Shown: positions 51,211 to 60,603, numbered from the stretch's first letter. The stretch: 64,000 nucleotides of DNA from an uncultured Clostridia bacterium (GCA_946407705.1 CAMJPC010000002.1:62001-126000); one strand, 5' to 3'. A program made the numbers and translations. Notes: a model not told the origin generated them from the letters alone.

Positions 51211-52175
51211 GTAAATATCTTCTCCTCTGCGATATGGCGGACGAGCCGCTTGTACATGAATTCCTGCATCTTTTTGTCGGTGTCCTCCTCATATTGGGCG
51301 ACACCGTTCCTTATAACATAAGGGTACCACGCAATCTCAGAATCCAAGCATCTTTTTCGCATTGAAGAAAGATATTCTTTCGATATCCTGAAACATCCGA
51401 CGCTCACGTCGGTGAGTTTATTCATGTCGATCTTCGAAGCGACCTGATCGGCCAGTCTTCCGTATATGTCTTCCCAGCCATCCGTGAGGATCATGGGATC
51501 AAAGCAGATCCTTACTTTGCAGCCCGACTCTATCGCACGGGACACGGCATCTATCCTGGCTCCGGGAGAGGGTACGTTCCTCTCATATTTTCCGGCTATC
51601 TCATCAGGCGATATGGTGAACGCATATATGATGTTATCTACGTTTTCGAACTTCTGCAGAGCAGCCTTTGTCCTGAGTTCGACCAGAAGGTCTTCGTGTT
51701 TTCTCGCAAGTCCGGTCCAACGGTCAGCAAGTCCCGTAAGGCCGTTTAACGCGATGAGGTCAGTGTCGTAAGAAGCGCAGACATAAAGCGGACCTTCTTC
51801 GAGGAGCTTTAACACGTCATTCTCGTAGTCTTCGAAGTTCACGAAAACAACGATGTTCGATGACGGATACATGCCCTTCAGATAGCAGTATTCGCAGTCG
51901 AAAAGACAGTTCATCATGGAACTCGAATAGTAGAAATTTCTCTGTCCGAAAGACTGGCAGACGGGTGCGCCCCTGAATATCCTCGCACCTTCACGGACCG
52001 CCAGTATCAGTGCAGGAGCGTTCTTCTGGCAGACCGTGTCCTGCCTCGGCCTGTCAAAGACATCCTTGTAGTGTTCTATCGAAATTACGGAAGCAGAACC
52101 GGTCTTTGAGAGGATCGTTTCTGTCAGAGGATACTTCCTTGCTTTTTCCTCAACGTAAACGTGCGAAAATCTCAT
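51201..52175 (-). CDS. splB: Spore photoproduct lyase-family radical SAM protein
   Basis: A 324-residue protein. I start it at ATG 52175 (MRFSHV), after AAGGAGGG, not at 52301 as the track does. The radical SAM motif is MMNCLFDCEYCYL (CxxxCxxC), as in SPL enzymes. Family context boxes include YVCASYDTDLIALNGLTG, LLVELRTK, AFTISPDEIAGKYERNVPS and KVRICFDPMI. SPL repairs the thymine dimer 5-thyminyl-5,6-dihydrothymine in spore DNA. A nearby sporulation gene is not seen, and the final H-atom donor Cys cannot be fixed by eye. It overlaps the nucleosidase-like gene by 26 bases. Confidence 0.82.
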   Translation of the reverse strand: MRFSHVYVEEKARKYPLTETILSKTGSASVISIEHYKDVFDRPRQDTVCQKNAPALILAVREGARIFRGAPVCQSFGQRNFYYSSSMMNCLFDCEYCYLKGMYPSSNIVVFVNFEDYENDVLKLLEEGPLYVCASYDTDLIALNGLTGLADRWTGLARKHEDLLVELRTKAALQKFENVDNIIYAFTISPDEIAGKYERNVPSPGARIDAVSRAIESGCKVRICFDPMILTDGWEDIYGRLADQVASKIDMNKLTDVSVGCFRISKEYLSSMRKRCLDSEIAWYPYVIRNGVAQYEEDTDKKMQEFMYKRLVRHIAEEKIFTWN

Positions 52176-52875
52176 CGAGCACCCTCCTTCCCTGCCTTTT
52201 GTCATTAACCGGGAGCCGCCCGTCCGCGCGCATTTGGTCAAGTGCGGAATTGAGTTTTTCCAGCTTTCCCGATACCACGCAATAGTGCACGAGGTCTTCA
52301 AATTCGCACCTCATGTACTGCGTCAGCTTAAGTTCATCCATAACTGATTCCGGAAGCGGCATGTAGTCTTTCCGTAAATTCTCGCGGTCAAGTTCTTCGA
52401 TCAGCCTGCCTATCTCTTCACGGTAACCTCTTATCAGAGTGGTGACTTCATTTGCGGAAGGCCTTCTGCTGCCGTCGTCTGAGACTATCTTTACGACAGC
52501 GGTCCTTGAAGGAGCGGTCTTTCTCATCGCGTGATCTAATATCAGAGAAGCTTCCATGTCGTAAAGGAAACCTTCTTTGGGATCTGTAACTATAGCCGGC
52601 GAAGTGATCAGCGGCATCTCGGGAAGCTTTGAATCAAGTAGCATGTCAGGATAGTACCTGCGGCCCGTCTCAAGATCCGTTACGGAATTTACCAGATAGC
52701 ATCCGCCGGTCCTGCCTGCCGCAGCCCCGACATTCAGGATGCTGTCGTCAGGACCAAGTTCTATCTTCTGAAGTGCTGATTGCGCGGACTTTCCCACGCC
52801 CGTGACGATATGCTTTCCCGGCAGGCCGTCAAGCGCGGCCGCTTCGCATTTAAGCGCGGTCAGCACATAAAGCAT
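52150..52875 (-). CDS. Nucleoside phosphorylase/nucleosidase-like protein
   Basis: A 241-residue protein. The first 150 residues resemble the MTA/SAH nucleosidase-phosphorylase fold: MLYVLTALKCEAAAL, HIVTGVGKSAQSAL, ILNVGAAAG, and the ribose-binding YDMEASLI (compare DMEGAA) followed by VSDDGS in place of the catalytic SD box. The C-terminal 80 residues are helical and charged. It lies upstream of and overlaps the SPL-family gene, which uses SAM. A link to 5'-deoxyadenosine or nucleoside turnover is an inference. Confidence 0.65.
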   Translation of the reverse strand: MLYVLTALKCEAAALDGLPGKHIVTGVGKSAQSALQKIELGPDDSILNVGAAAGRTGGCYLVNSVTDLETGRRYYPDMLLDSKLPEMPLITSPAIVTDPKEGFLYDMEASLILDHAMRKTAPSRTAVVKIVSDDGSRRPSANEVTTLIRGYREEIGRLIEELDRENLRKDYMPLPESVMDELKLTQYMRCEFEDLVHYCVVSGKLEKLNSALDQMRADGRLPVNDKRQGRRVLDEIFARLR

Positions 52876-52880
52876 GGCTC

Positions 52881-55712
52881 TTACTGAGCTGCTTCAGCAG
52901 CTTTTGCGTCTTTAGCCTTCTTGCGGCGGGCAATGAAGAGCATGATGCAGATCGCAGCGCCCATCTCGGTAATGCCTGTGCCCATCTGGCTTCCGGGTGT
53001 CCTGTATACGAGTTCGATCTCGTGGGTGCCCTTATCGAGAGGGAGACCCATGTACATCGAATTTGCTTCGTAGATCTTTGTCTGCTGTCCGTCAACGAAG
53101 GCCGTCCAGCCGCTTGAATAAGGGATGGAGAGGCAAAGGACCTTTGCCTTGTCCAGGGTTATCTTTCCGGTGACTCTTCTTGTTGAGCTTCCGACCTGGT
53201 GGAGGTCCACGTTTTCGAGGACGTTCTCACGGAGTTTTTCAGCCTGGGAATCGATGTTCGTCATAGGCTGTGAGAAGACGTAGAGTTCGTCAAACGTATA
53301 TTTACCGCGCTCAGGGAGCGTCAGGGTGATCATGTTCTTGGACTTCTCAGAGTATCCCGTGTTGATGAAGAAATCGGTACGGCCGTTATATCTCTGGTAC
53401 TTGCGGGTAACGAAATTGAAGATCCTCATCGAGATGCCTGATCCTCCGATCGTCTGGACCGTCATCATCTGCGCGGTCGGCTCGATGTAGTATCTGTTGT
53501 CGCTTAAGATCTTCTTCTGCTGCTCGGGCGTCTTCGAATCCCACTTTCCGTTGATCTGGAGAGCCTGGTACTCGCTGATTCCCATGTACTTCATGCCCCT
53601 GATGCCGAGGTATGTCTCGCATTTCTCGGGCACCTTAACGGTAAGGCTGATCGTAGCGTTCTTGCTGAGCGCAACGTAAGATCCGTCCTGATCCATTACG
53701 ATTCCGTTCAGTCCGGAAACGGTGTACTTGATCTTCTCGCCCGTCAGAGTGAAGTTGTCCTTGGCAAAGCCCAGAGCGTTATCGTAGCCGTCGAGGACCA
53801 CGCCCTGGAGCATGGCTTCCTGTCTTGCGGGCACGTCAAGGCTGTCGAACTTCTCTCTTGTGATGAGCGTGTCGTATGTGTAGCCGAGAGGCAGATAGTT
53901 CTTGTTCTCGTAGATCGCGTAGTTCTTTCCGGTATTCTGTCCTGCGCCCTCGAAAACCTTCTCATAGCCGTAAGGAACGAGCATCGGATTGCTTGCGACA
54001 ACGTATCTGACGGAACCCAGTTTCTCAAGCGCGGTCCTGGAGTCAGGTCCCAGGAATCTCGAGACCATCTTGAGCTCAACGAGGTTCTCGGCAAATGACT
54101 TGGAGACCGCGGGGCTTACCATGCTCATGTAGTAGCCGGTGCTGTAGAGACCGTACATCATGGCGTCGTTGCAGGATACGATGATGTCTCCGTCAACATA
54201 GGTGTATCTCGAGAAGGTCGACCTGTCAGTGTTGTTTGCAACGATTGCAGCCTCTTCGGGAGCGATGCTGTTTGCCACCTGGTCAATGTTAAGCGTTGTG
54301 GGCGCGATGTTCGGATCGAAGAACTCGATGAATCCGAATACGGCGTTAACCGCTATCGATGCGATGCAGAGCGTGAGGGTTACGATCTCAGCCGTCTTGT
54401 GCTTCTTTTCGCCGTCCTTTGCGGAAAGCAGGAAGCATGCTGCGACCGTGATCAGGGCAACGCCGATCTGGATCGCCACGTTAAGAGTCCTCGACATGGG
54501 AAGGATCATGCAGACCGCGAGGTATGCAGCAAGTCCGATGGCGAGTATTACGGCAGTCTTTTTCGCAAGAGAGGTAAGCTCGGGCCACATGTAGGTCAGA
54601 ATGTAAGCGACCAGGAGGCTGTATCCGAAGTGCCATCTCGCAGAAGGATATGACAGGCCGTTAAAGACATACTGTACGATGGGGATCATGAAGAACAGCG
54701 TAAGTACCGCAAAGGATACGCGCAGTCTCTTCTTCTCATCCTCATCTGTCTTACCCTTGTAGAGCAGGAAGATCGCCACAAGCGCGGGTGAAGCATAACC
54801 GAGGTTTGCCCATTCGCCGCCTTCGACCGCATGGAACGAGAGGAATGACGAAAGGAAGTTCTCGTAGTAGATGACCGGGTAGATCATGTCGAAAATGACC
54901 TTGTTCTCAGTCCTCGAATCGCCCGAGAATGACATGATGACCGGCAGGAGCAGCGCGGCGCTCATCATTACGCCGATGATCGCGTAGCCTGCGAGCTTTC
55001 CTATGTTCTTAAGCACTTCCTTAATGTCGATCTTCTTAACAGGAATGAACAGCTCGAATGCCGCATAGAGAACCGTAAGGAATACGATCATGTAGAAGAA
55101 ATAGAAGCTCGATACCGCGGAGAAGAAGACTCCGAAAATGAATACCCATGGGCACTTTTTCGTAAGGAGCCTGTCGACTCCGATGAGAACGACCGGAAGG
55201 AATACCATCGGCGTCAGGAAGAAGATGTGCTTGACGCTGTTTACGAGCGCGAATGCGCAGAAGATGTATGTGAAAGCGCCAGCCATAACTGAGCAGTAAG
55301 TCATCTTTGAATTGTTCTTGCCCAGGCAGAAATAAGAGAACGCAAGTCCCGCGCACCAGAGTCTCAGATAGATGGAGAGCTCATAGAAAATACGCATGTG
55401 CTGTGCCGGGAAGAACACGCAGAGAAGCGCGAACGGGTCGCCTACCGCATAGTAATGGAGCGACGTCGGAATGTCCGCGCCGTATCCTATAGAGAACGAC
55501 CATGCAGGGAACTCAAACCGGTGATCCACGAAGATGTTCTTCAGGAGCGATCTGAGCCAGTCCGAGTAATAGATGAGAGCCTTGATGTGCTGGCCGTCAC
55601 CGTCGAAATTACAGATCTGTGTCTTGCCGTTAAGGTAGACGGTTAAAGCGAAAGCCGCTGACATCACGGCAAATATTAAGGTATAAAGGGCTACATACTT
55701 CTTATTTTTCAT
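52881..55712 (-). CDS. YfhO-family large membrane protein
   Basis: A 943-residue protein starting at ATG 55712 (MKNKKYVALY). About twelve to thirteen membrane helices cover residues 8-480, with the YfhO features YLNGKTQICNFDGDGQHIKALIYY (in outline) and SFSIGYGADIP. A large outer domain follows (about 490-905) and a last helix near 912-935. YfhO-type proteins are GT-C-fold glycosyltransferase relatives used in decorating lipoteichoic acids in Bacillus and Listeria. FDGDGQ near the N-terminus may hold the catalytic Asp. There is no ribosome binding site, and the -10 ends 7 bases before the ATG, so translation could be leaderless. Confidence 0.88.
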   Translation of the reverse strand: MKNKKYVALYTLIFAVMSAAFALTVYLNGKTQICNFDGDGQHIKALIYYSDWLRSLLKNIFVDHRFEFPAWSFSIGYGADIPTSLHYYAVGDPFALLCVFFPAQHMRIFYELSIYLRLWCAGLAFSYFCLGKNNSKMTYCSVMAGAFTYIFCAFALVNSVKHIFFLTPMVFLPVVLIGVDRLLTKKCPWVFIFGVFFSAVSSFYFFYMIVFLTVLYAAFELFIPVKKIDIKEVLKNIGKLAGYAIIGVMMSAALLLPVIMSFSGDSRTENKVIFDMIYPVIYYENFLSSFLSFHAVEGGEWANLGYASPALVAIFLLYKGKTDEDEKKRLRVSFAVLTLFFMIPIVQYVFNGLSYPSARWHFGYSLLVAYILTYMWPELTSLAKKTAVILAIGLAAYLAVCMILPMSRTLNVAIQIGVALITVAACFLLSAKDGEKKHKTAEIVTLTLCIASIAVNAVFGFIEFFDPNIAPTTLNIDQVANSIAPEEAAIVANNTDRSTFSRYTYVDGDIIVSCNDAMMYGLYSTGYYMSMVSPAVSKSFAENLVELKMVSRFLGPDSRTALEKLGSVRYVVASNPMLVPYGYEKVFEGAGQNTGKNYAIYENKNYLPLGYTYDTLITREKFDSLDVPARQEAMLQGVVLDGYDNALGFAKDNFTLTGEKIKYTVSGLNGIVMDQDGSYVALSKNATISLTVKVPEKCETYLGIRGMKYMGISEYQALQINGKWDSKTPEQQKKILSDNRYYIEPTAQMMTVQTIGGSGISMRIFNFVTRKYQRYNGRTDFFINTGYSEKSKNMITLTLPERGKYTFDELYVFSQPMTNIDSQAEKLRENVLENVDLHQVGSSTRRVTGKITLDKAKVLCLSIPYSSGWTAFVDGQQTKIYEANSMYMGLPLDKGTHEIELVYRTPGSQMGTGITEMGAAICIMLFIARRKKAKDAKAAEAAQ

Positions 55713-55719
55713 AGGGCAG

Positions 55720-55748
55720 AGTATAGCAAACTTCAATTTGCTTGTAAA
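55720..55748 (-). promoter_or_regulatory. Promoter giving a near-leaderless yfhO-like message
   Basis: Minus strand TTTACA (55743-55748), 17-base spacer, TATACT (55720-55725). Expected start is base 55713, one base before the ATG. The spacer holds the palindrome GCAAATTGAAGTTTGC. Confidence 0.6.
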
Positions 55749-55762
55749 ACTTATAATCAGAG

Positions 55763-55768
55763 TATAAT
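55763..55768 (+). promoter_or_regulatory. Candidate -10 box of trpS
   Basis: TATAAT 33 bases before the trpS start; TTGCTT upstream is at 19 bases. Confidence 0.45.
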
Positions 55769-55801
55769 ATTATCCTTGTTTTAAATTCGGAGGCTATAAT
55801 T

Positions 55802-56791
55802 ATGGACAGACTTCTTACGGGACTGCAGCCCAGCGGCGCCCTTACCATAGGAAATTACGCAGGCGGCATCAGCCAGATCGTAAACTATCAGAACGACTAC
55901 GAGACATTCCTCTTCGTTCCCGACATGCACGCGATCACGGTACCTCAGGATCCTGAGGCTCTTCACCGCAACATCATCAACGCCATCGCAATGTACATCG
56001 CCTGCGGCGTTGACCCTGATCTGCCCAACATGCACATCTACATCCAGTCAGAGAACCTCTATCACGCAAACCTCTCCTGGATCTTCGAGTGCCACACGCC
56101 CCACGGCGATCTCACGAGAATGCACCAGTTCAAGGCCAAGTCAGCCCTGCACGAGACTTTCACCGAAGGTCTTGTCACCTACCCTGACCTCATGGCTGCA
56201 GACATCCTTCTCTACGATCCGAAGTACGTTCCCACCGGAATCGACCAGAAGCAGCACGTTGAGCTCGCAAGAAACATCGCCATCAGGTTCAACAACCGTT
56301 ACGGTGAACTCTTCAAGATCCCGGAGCCTTTGATCCCCACGATCGGCGCAAAGATCCGCGACCTCCAGAACCCCGAGCAGAAAATGAGCAAGTCCACTGA
56401 TAATCCGAAGGCTTCCGTCTTCCTTTCTGACCCCGAAAAGGTCATCCGCAAGAAGATCATGTCCGCAGTTACGGACTCTGACGGCGTCATCAAGTTCGAC
56501 GAAGAGAACAAGCCCGGCGTATCCAACCTCCTCACCATCTATTCCGTCTTCTCAGGCAGCTCCATCGAGGACGCTGTTGCCAAGTTCGAAGGCGGCGGTT
56601 ACGGCGATCTCAAGAAGGCAACCGCAGACGCAGTTGTTGAGAAGATCATGCCCATGCAGGAGAAATATAACGAGATATTAAGCAGCGGAAGGATCAACGA
56701 CATCCTTGATGCAGGACGCGATTATTCCATCGCCATCGCTGCCGAAAAATACGAAAAAGTCAGAAAGGCAGTAGGATTCGGAAGGATCTGA
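55802..56791 (+). CDS. trpS: Tryptophanyl-tRNA synthetase
   Basis: A 329-residue class I synthetase charging tRNA-Trp. The N-terminus has GLQPSGALTIGNYAG, with TIGN as the HIGH equivalent, and KMSKSTDNPKA is the KMSKS loop. Other family boxes are VPDMHAITV, VPTGIDQKQHVELARN and GLVTYPDLMAADILLY. Length is normal. The upstream region carries no T-box. The LTA-synthase-like gene starts 19 bases later, so the two may be cotranscribed. Confidence 0.97.
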   Translation: MDRLLTGLQPSGALTIGNYAGGISQIVNYQNDYETFLFVPDMHAITVPQDPEALHRNIINAIAMYIACGVDPDLPNMHIYIQSENLYHANLSWIFECHTPHGDLTRMHQFKAKSALHETFTEGLVTYPDLMAADILLYDPKYVPTGIDQKQHVELARNIAIRFNNRYGELFKIPEPLIPTIGAKIRDLQNPEQKMSKSTDNPKASVFLSDPEKVIRKKIMSAVTDSDGVIKFDEENKPGVSNLLTIYSVFSGSSIEDAVAKFEGGGYGDLKKATADAVVEKIMPMQEKYNEILSSGRINDILDAGRDYSIAIAAEKYEKVRKAVGFGRI

Positions 56792-56810
56792 TGCCCCAAG
56801 GGAGTATTTC

Positions 56811-58952
56811 ATGAAAAAGATCGGAAAGGTCCTTACCAAGATACTTTTCATTTTGGCCCTGTTTCTTTTGGCCCTTCTTTCATTCTCGGTATTCTGGACC
56901 ATGTATGTCTGGCCTGATGTTTCTTTCGACCAGATAGTATTCCACATCACCTCACCCATCGCGGGAACCGGTTCAAACCTTCTCGTCGATTATTGCCTCA
57001 GGGCTCTCCTGCCCTCCGCGGTTATCACCGCAGCGGCAGTGGTCCTCAAGGTCATCCTCAAGAAAAAGGATGAGAAAAAGGTCAAAAAGGCAAACATCAT
57101 CATGGTTCTGGCTCTTGCCGTACTGTTCGTTGTCTCAGCTTCCATTTTCGCAAGCAGATACAAGGTCATCCAGTACTTCACCGCAAAGAGCGAGAACTCA
57201 GACTTCATCAGAGAGAACTATGCGGATCCTTCAAAGGTATCCGTTACCTTCCCCGAGAAAAAGCGCAACCTCGTCTACATCTTCCTCGAATCCGTGGAGA
57301 TGACCTATGCCGACAAGAAGTCGGGCGGCGCCCTCGATTACAACTGCATCCCTGAGCTTACGAAGCTCGCCATGGAAAACGACTGCTTCTCGGGAGACAA
57401 GAACACCCTTAACGGCGCTAGGGTCTCCTTCGGAACGACCTACACGATGGGCGGAATGGTTGCTCAGTCTTCAGGTCTTCCCGTTGTCGGAGGAATCGGC
57501 AATGCCGCATCCCAGCAGGATTCCTTCTATCCCGGAGCAACCGTATTGGGTGACATCCTCAAGCGCGAAGGCTACACAAATGAGCTCATGGTCGGCTCCC
57601 CCGTTGAATTCGGCGGCAGAGGCGTTTACTACACCACTCACGGCGACCACAAGATCTTCGACTACAATTTCGCTCTGAAGGGCGGCAAGCTTCCCACAAG
57701 CGACTACTATGTCTGGTGGGGATTTGAAGACAAGAAGCTCTTCGATTTCGCAAAGGAAGAACTGAAGGACCTCTCTTCAAAGGATGCTCCTTTCAATCTC
57801 ACGCTCCTCACGGTAGACACCCACTTCGAGGACGGCTATCCCTGCGAAGACTGCAAGAACGAATTCGATACCCAGTATGCAAACGTAATTGCCTGCTCTT
57901 CAAAGCGCGTCAAGGAGTTCATCGACTGGATAAAGCAGCAGGATTTCTATGAGAACACCACCATTGTCCTGAACGGCGACCACCTTACGATGGACAAGGA
58001 CTTCCTTAACAGCATTGACGCAAAGTACGACAGGAAGACGTTTACAGCAATTATCAACCCGGCATGCGAGAGAGAAGAAAAAGGAAGCCGCCTCTTCTGC
58101 ACACTCGACCTGTTCCCCACGACGCTTGCCGCCATGGGATGCAAGATCGAAGGCGACAGACTGGGTCTCGGAACAAACCTCTATTCTTCCAAGAAAACAC
58201 TGTTCGAAGAATTCGGCGAGGATTTCGTAAACGCCGAGCTCTCCAAGAACTCCGAGTTCGTAAACACACAGATAAGCAGATGGGATCCTTTCGATTTCAA
58301 CACTCTTACCTATTCACACGCTCTCAATACCGACATCAAGTTCGGCGTTGACGGCAACAAGAAATATGTCCTCGTCGGTCTTTTCGGTGCCGAGAACATC
58401 AACGCAAAGACAAGAGGCTACGTTGCACGCATCAAGGGCGCTGACGGATCCGTAATCGATTCCTGCGAGATGCAGCTTGATGACAGCAGGATCTACAACG
58501 CCACGCTCGAAGTGACCAATCTCGCTTCAGGCGCTCCCGGCACACTCGAGATCTACGCAAGGGATTCCAAGAAGACCGAGCATCTCGTTTATTCAGAGTC
58601 AGGCTTCTTCTCGAACAACGTTCTTTTCGAGAGATCGAGAAAGGTCGACAAGAGCCAGAAGTGCAACTCCGGCGTCAGCTTCTCTGCCGACGGCAAGACC
58701 ATGACCATAACAGCTTCGGGCTTCAAGAACCCGAACGACATCGGCGTTGTCTATGTATATGTATGGGATAAGCGTTCCCTCAACAATCCTGAGTACTACG
58801 CTCTGACAAGGGTCAGCGAAGACAACGGCGCAACATACTCCGTTGACATCGACATATCCAAGTACGACAGAAAGACGCTCAAGGTTCACCTCTATCAGAG
58901 GGCGAGCGGCGGATGGACCAAGATCTGGAAGGAGATCAAAACTTCAGATTAA
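56811..58952 (+). CDS. LTA synthase/MdoB-family sulfatase-fold phosphoglycerol transferase
   Basis: A 713-residue membrane enzyme with three N-terminal helices (about 10-30, 65-85 and 95-115). The catalytic domain begins near residue 150 with NLVYIFLESVEMTYAD (metal-binding Glu). The nucleophile Thr probably lies in SFGTTYTMGGMVAQSSGLP. NLTLLTVDTHF and VLNGDHLTM supply more metal ligands (Asp-His). After about residue 520 comes an extra beta-rich domain of about 190 residues that standard LtaS proteins lack (YVLVGLFGAENINAKTRGY in part). MdoB-like wording (TMGGM) suggests transfer of phosphoglycerol to a glycan or lipid at the cell surface. Convergent overlap of 4 bases with the next gene. 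Confidence 0.9.
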   Translation: MKKIGKVLTKILFILALFLLALLSFSVFWTMYVWPDVSFDQIVFHITSPIAGTGSNLLVDYCLRALLPSAVITAAAVVLKVILKKKDEKKVKKANIIMVLALAVLFVVSASIFASRYKVIQYFTAKSENSDFIRENYADPSKVSVTFPEKKRNLVYIFLESVEMTYADKKSGGALDYNCIPELTKLAMENDCFSGDKNTLNGARVSFGTTYTMGGMVAQSSGLPVVGGIGNAASQQDSFYPGATVLGDILKREGYTNELMVGSPVEFGGRGVYYTTHGDHKIFDYNFALKGGKLPTSDYYVWWGFEDKKLFDFAKEELKDLSSKDAPFNLTLLTVDTHFEDGYPCEDCKNEFDTQYANVIACSSKRVKEFIDWIKQQDFYENTTIVLNGDHLTMDKDFLNSIDAKYDRKTFTAIINPACEREEKGSRLFCTLDLFPTTLAAMGCKIEGDRLGLGTNLYSSKKTLFEEFGEDFVNAELSKNSEFVNTQISRWDPFDFNTLTYSHALNTDIKFGVDGNKKYVLVGLFGAENINAKTRGYVARIKGADGSVIDSCEMQLDDSRIYNATLEVTNLASGAPGTLEIYARDSKKTEHLVYSESGFFSNNVLFERSRKVDKSQKCNSGVSFSADGKTMTITASGFKNPNDIGVVYVYVWDKRSLNNPEYYALTRVSEDNGATYSVDIDISKYDRKTLKVHLYQRASGGWTKIWKEIKTSD

Positions 58953-59569
58953 TATTTGTTCGGATAAACAAGACGTCTGTCAGTATCGAACCATTCGGCA
59001 AGATTTCTGAAAATTGAAACTATGAAGCGGCCCCTTTCGGTAATCGAATAGGTGCCGTCTTCATTTTGTTTGATCGTACCGGTTACGACCTGCTCATTGA
59101 AACGCTTCTCGAAAGCGCCGTAATCGTTGACGTATTTAGAAGTGAATATCTCTCCGACCGAATCCTGGGTGAAAGTCTTGTCGGAATTCTCGTCCATGTA
59201 GCTGAGCATGAAAACGGATACCGAACGCTCAACGGTAACGGGTACCAGCGTAAAGATGACCGTGTTCACGCAGCAGAAGATGACGAACATCATGATGATG
59301 TCCCTGATCGTAACGAACTTCCAGAATTTTCTGACGACGCCCATTACTATAGCGGATACGATTCCGGTAAGGATTATGAAAGCAATGCCCCTGTACATAA
59401 GGACATTCATTCCTTTCAAAAGACCCGTATGGAAAAGTGCCACGAACATCAGTGAGCAGACGATGTAGATCACGGCGTAGATGAGTATCAGCTTGATAAC
59501 GTCGCCGGCGGAAGTCTTTTTGCTTCCCTGTTTCTTAGTGTCCGCTTCCTTAACTGATGATTCGCTCAT
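58949..59569 (-). CDS. Membrane protein of unknown function
   Basis: A 206-residue protein with about three hydrophobic segments (30-52, 60-82, 88-115) after a polar Lys-rich N-terminus (ESSVKEADTKKQGSKKTS), and a C-terminal domain of about 90 residues containing VNDYGAFEKRFNEQVVTGTIK (in part) and a winged-helix-like strand pair YSITERGRFIVSIFR. The ITERG pattern is common in wing strands of HTH proteins, so a membrane-linked regulator is possible. It overlaps the preceding zinc-ribbon gene by ATGA. Confidence 0.7.
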   Translation of the reverse strand: MSESSVKEADTKKQGSKKTSAGDVIKLILIYAVIYIVCSLMFVALFHTGLLKGMNVLMYRGIAFIILTGIVSAIVMGVVRKFWKFVTIRDIIMMFVIFCCVNTVIFTLVPVTVERSVSVFMLSYMDENSDKTFTQDSVGEIFTSKYVNDYGAFEKRFNEQVVTGTIKQNEDGTYSITERGRFIVSIFRNLAEWFDTDRRLVYPNKY

Positions 59570-59952
59570 TTCTTCTCTTCGCCGTCCTTTTTACGGATAT
59601 CTTCTTCCACTTTGGCCTGAGCGCGGTTAAGCGGGCTCGCGACATATGCGATGCCCTGCATGCTGACTCTTATGGCCGTTCCGCAATATGAGCAGTTAGC
59701 CGCAGATCCGAGCCTGATCCTTGTATTGGTGGAACCGCAGTTCGGGCACTCAACGGCAACGCTCTCTCTGGCGATCTTCTGCTCATAAGCAGTTCTCTTA
59801 TAACTGGCGGTCTCCGCCTTTGCGCGCTGGGACTGGGCCATCGCCTCGCTGCGCGCCTGCGCTTCGAGTGCATGAGCCCTCTCTATCTCTTGCTGTGCTC
59901 TGATATTTTCGCTAATAGACAAACCCAGCCTGATAAGCCAACCGAGATTCAT
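59566..59952 (-). CDS. Small coiled-coil zinc-ribbon protein
   Basis: A 128-residue protein. Residues 15-65 form a long charged helix (ENIRAQQEIERAHALEAQARSEAMAQ in part), likely coiled coil. A zinc ribbon follows at 70-98 (VECPNCGSTNTRIR, ANCSYCGTAI). The tail is acidic/basic and helical. Probably cotranscribed with the overlapping membrane protein gene. Function unknown; no DNA-binding motif beyond the ribbon. Confidence 0.75.
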   Translation of the reverse strand: MNLGWLIRLGLSISENIRAQQEIERAHALEAQARSEAMAQSQRAKAETASYKRTAYEQKIARESVAVECPNCGSTNTRIRLGSAANCSYCGTAIRVSMQGIAYVASPLNRAQAKVEEDIRKKDGEEKK

Positions 59953-59997
59953 CTTTCTACCCCCTTTGTCTTCTTAAAAGACCCTTAAACCTGCATA

Positions 59998-60603
59998 TCA
60001 GTTTATCACAGATTCCATCTCGCGTGCCAGTCTCGACACAGGGAGTCCGACGACATTCGAAAAGTCGCCGTCGATCTTTTTGACAAGGAGTGCGCCGCCG
60101 CCCTGGATCCCATATGCGCCGGCCTTATCGTAGGGTTCTCCGGAGCTGCAGTATCTCTCGATCAGGTCCTTCTGGTACTGATCGTATCCGCAGAATTCCA
60201 CCGGGGTTTCTTCAGTAAAGCATTTAACCGTTTCAGAGGTGATGAGGGCCACGCCGGTTGCCACGATGTGCGTCCTTCCGGACATCCTGGTAAGCATCGA
60301 GACGGCCTCTTCTTTGTCCTTCGGCTTACCGAAGATCTCGTTGTCCAGGATGACCGAAGTGTCCGCTCCGATTACCAGGACATTTTTCTTTTCTTCTTCG
60401 GGAAGCTCATCGAAAACAGCTTTCGCCTTTATGAGCGCGAGTCCCTCGCTGACCTTCAGTACAGGCGTGCCGTTCTTTTCCATTTCGATCTCGGCCGAAC
60501 GCTCGTCGACCTCTTTTGTGATTATCTCGAAATCATCAGTAATTATAGACAGCAATTCGCGCCGCCTGGGCGACGCGCTTGCTAGGATAAGCTTTTTACT
60601 CAA
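59998..60603 (-). CDS. maf: Maf-family nucleotide pyrophosphatase
   Basis: A 201-residue house-cleaning enzyme that hydrolyses noncanonical or modified NTPs such as dTTP/UTP analogues. Signature: LILASASPRRRELL at the N-terminus, ITKEVDERS, VIGADTSVILDNEIFGKP (in part), MSGRTHIVATGVAL and YDKAGAYGIQGGGALLV. It overlaps the upstream epimerase gene by ATGA. Maf in Bacillus is linked to septation control, but no division genes are adjacent. Confidence 0.95.
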   Translation of the reverse strand: MSKKLILASASPRRRELLSIITDDFEIITKEVDERSAEIEMEKNGTPVLKVSEGLALIKAKAVFDELPEEEKKNVLVIGADTSVILDNEIFGKPKDKEEAVSMLTRMSGRTHIVATGVALITSETVKCFTEETPVEFCGYDQYQKDLIERYCSSGEPYDKAGAYGIQGGGALLVKKIDGDFSNVVGLPVSRLAREMESVIN

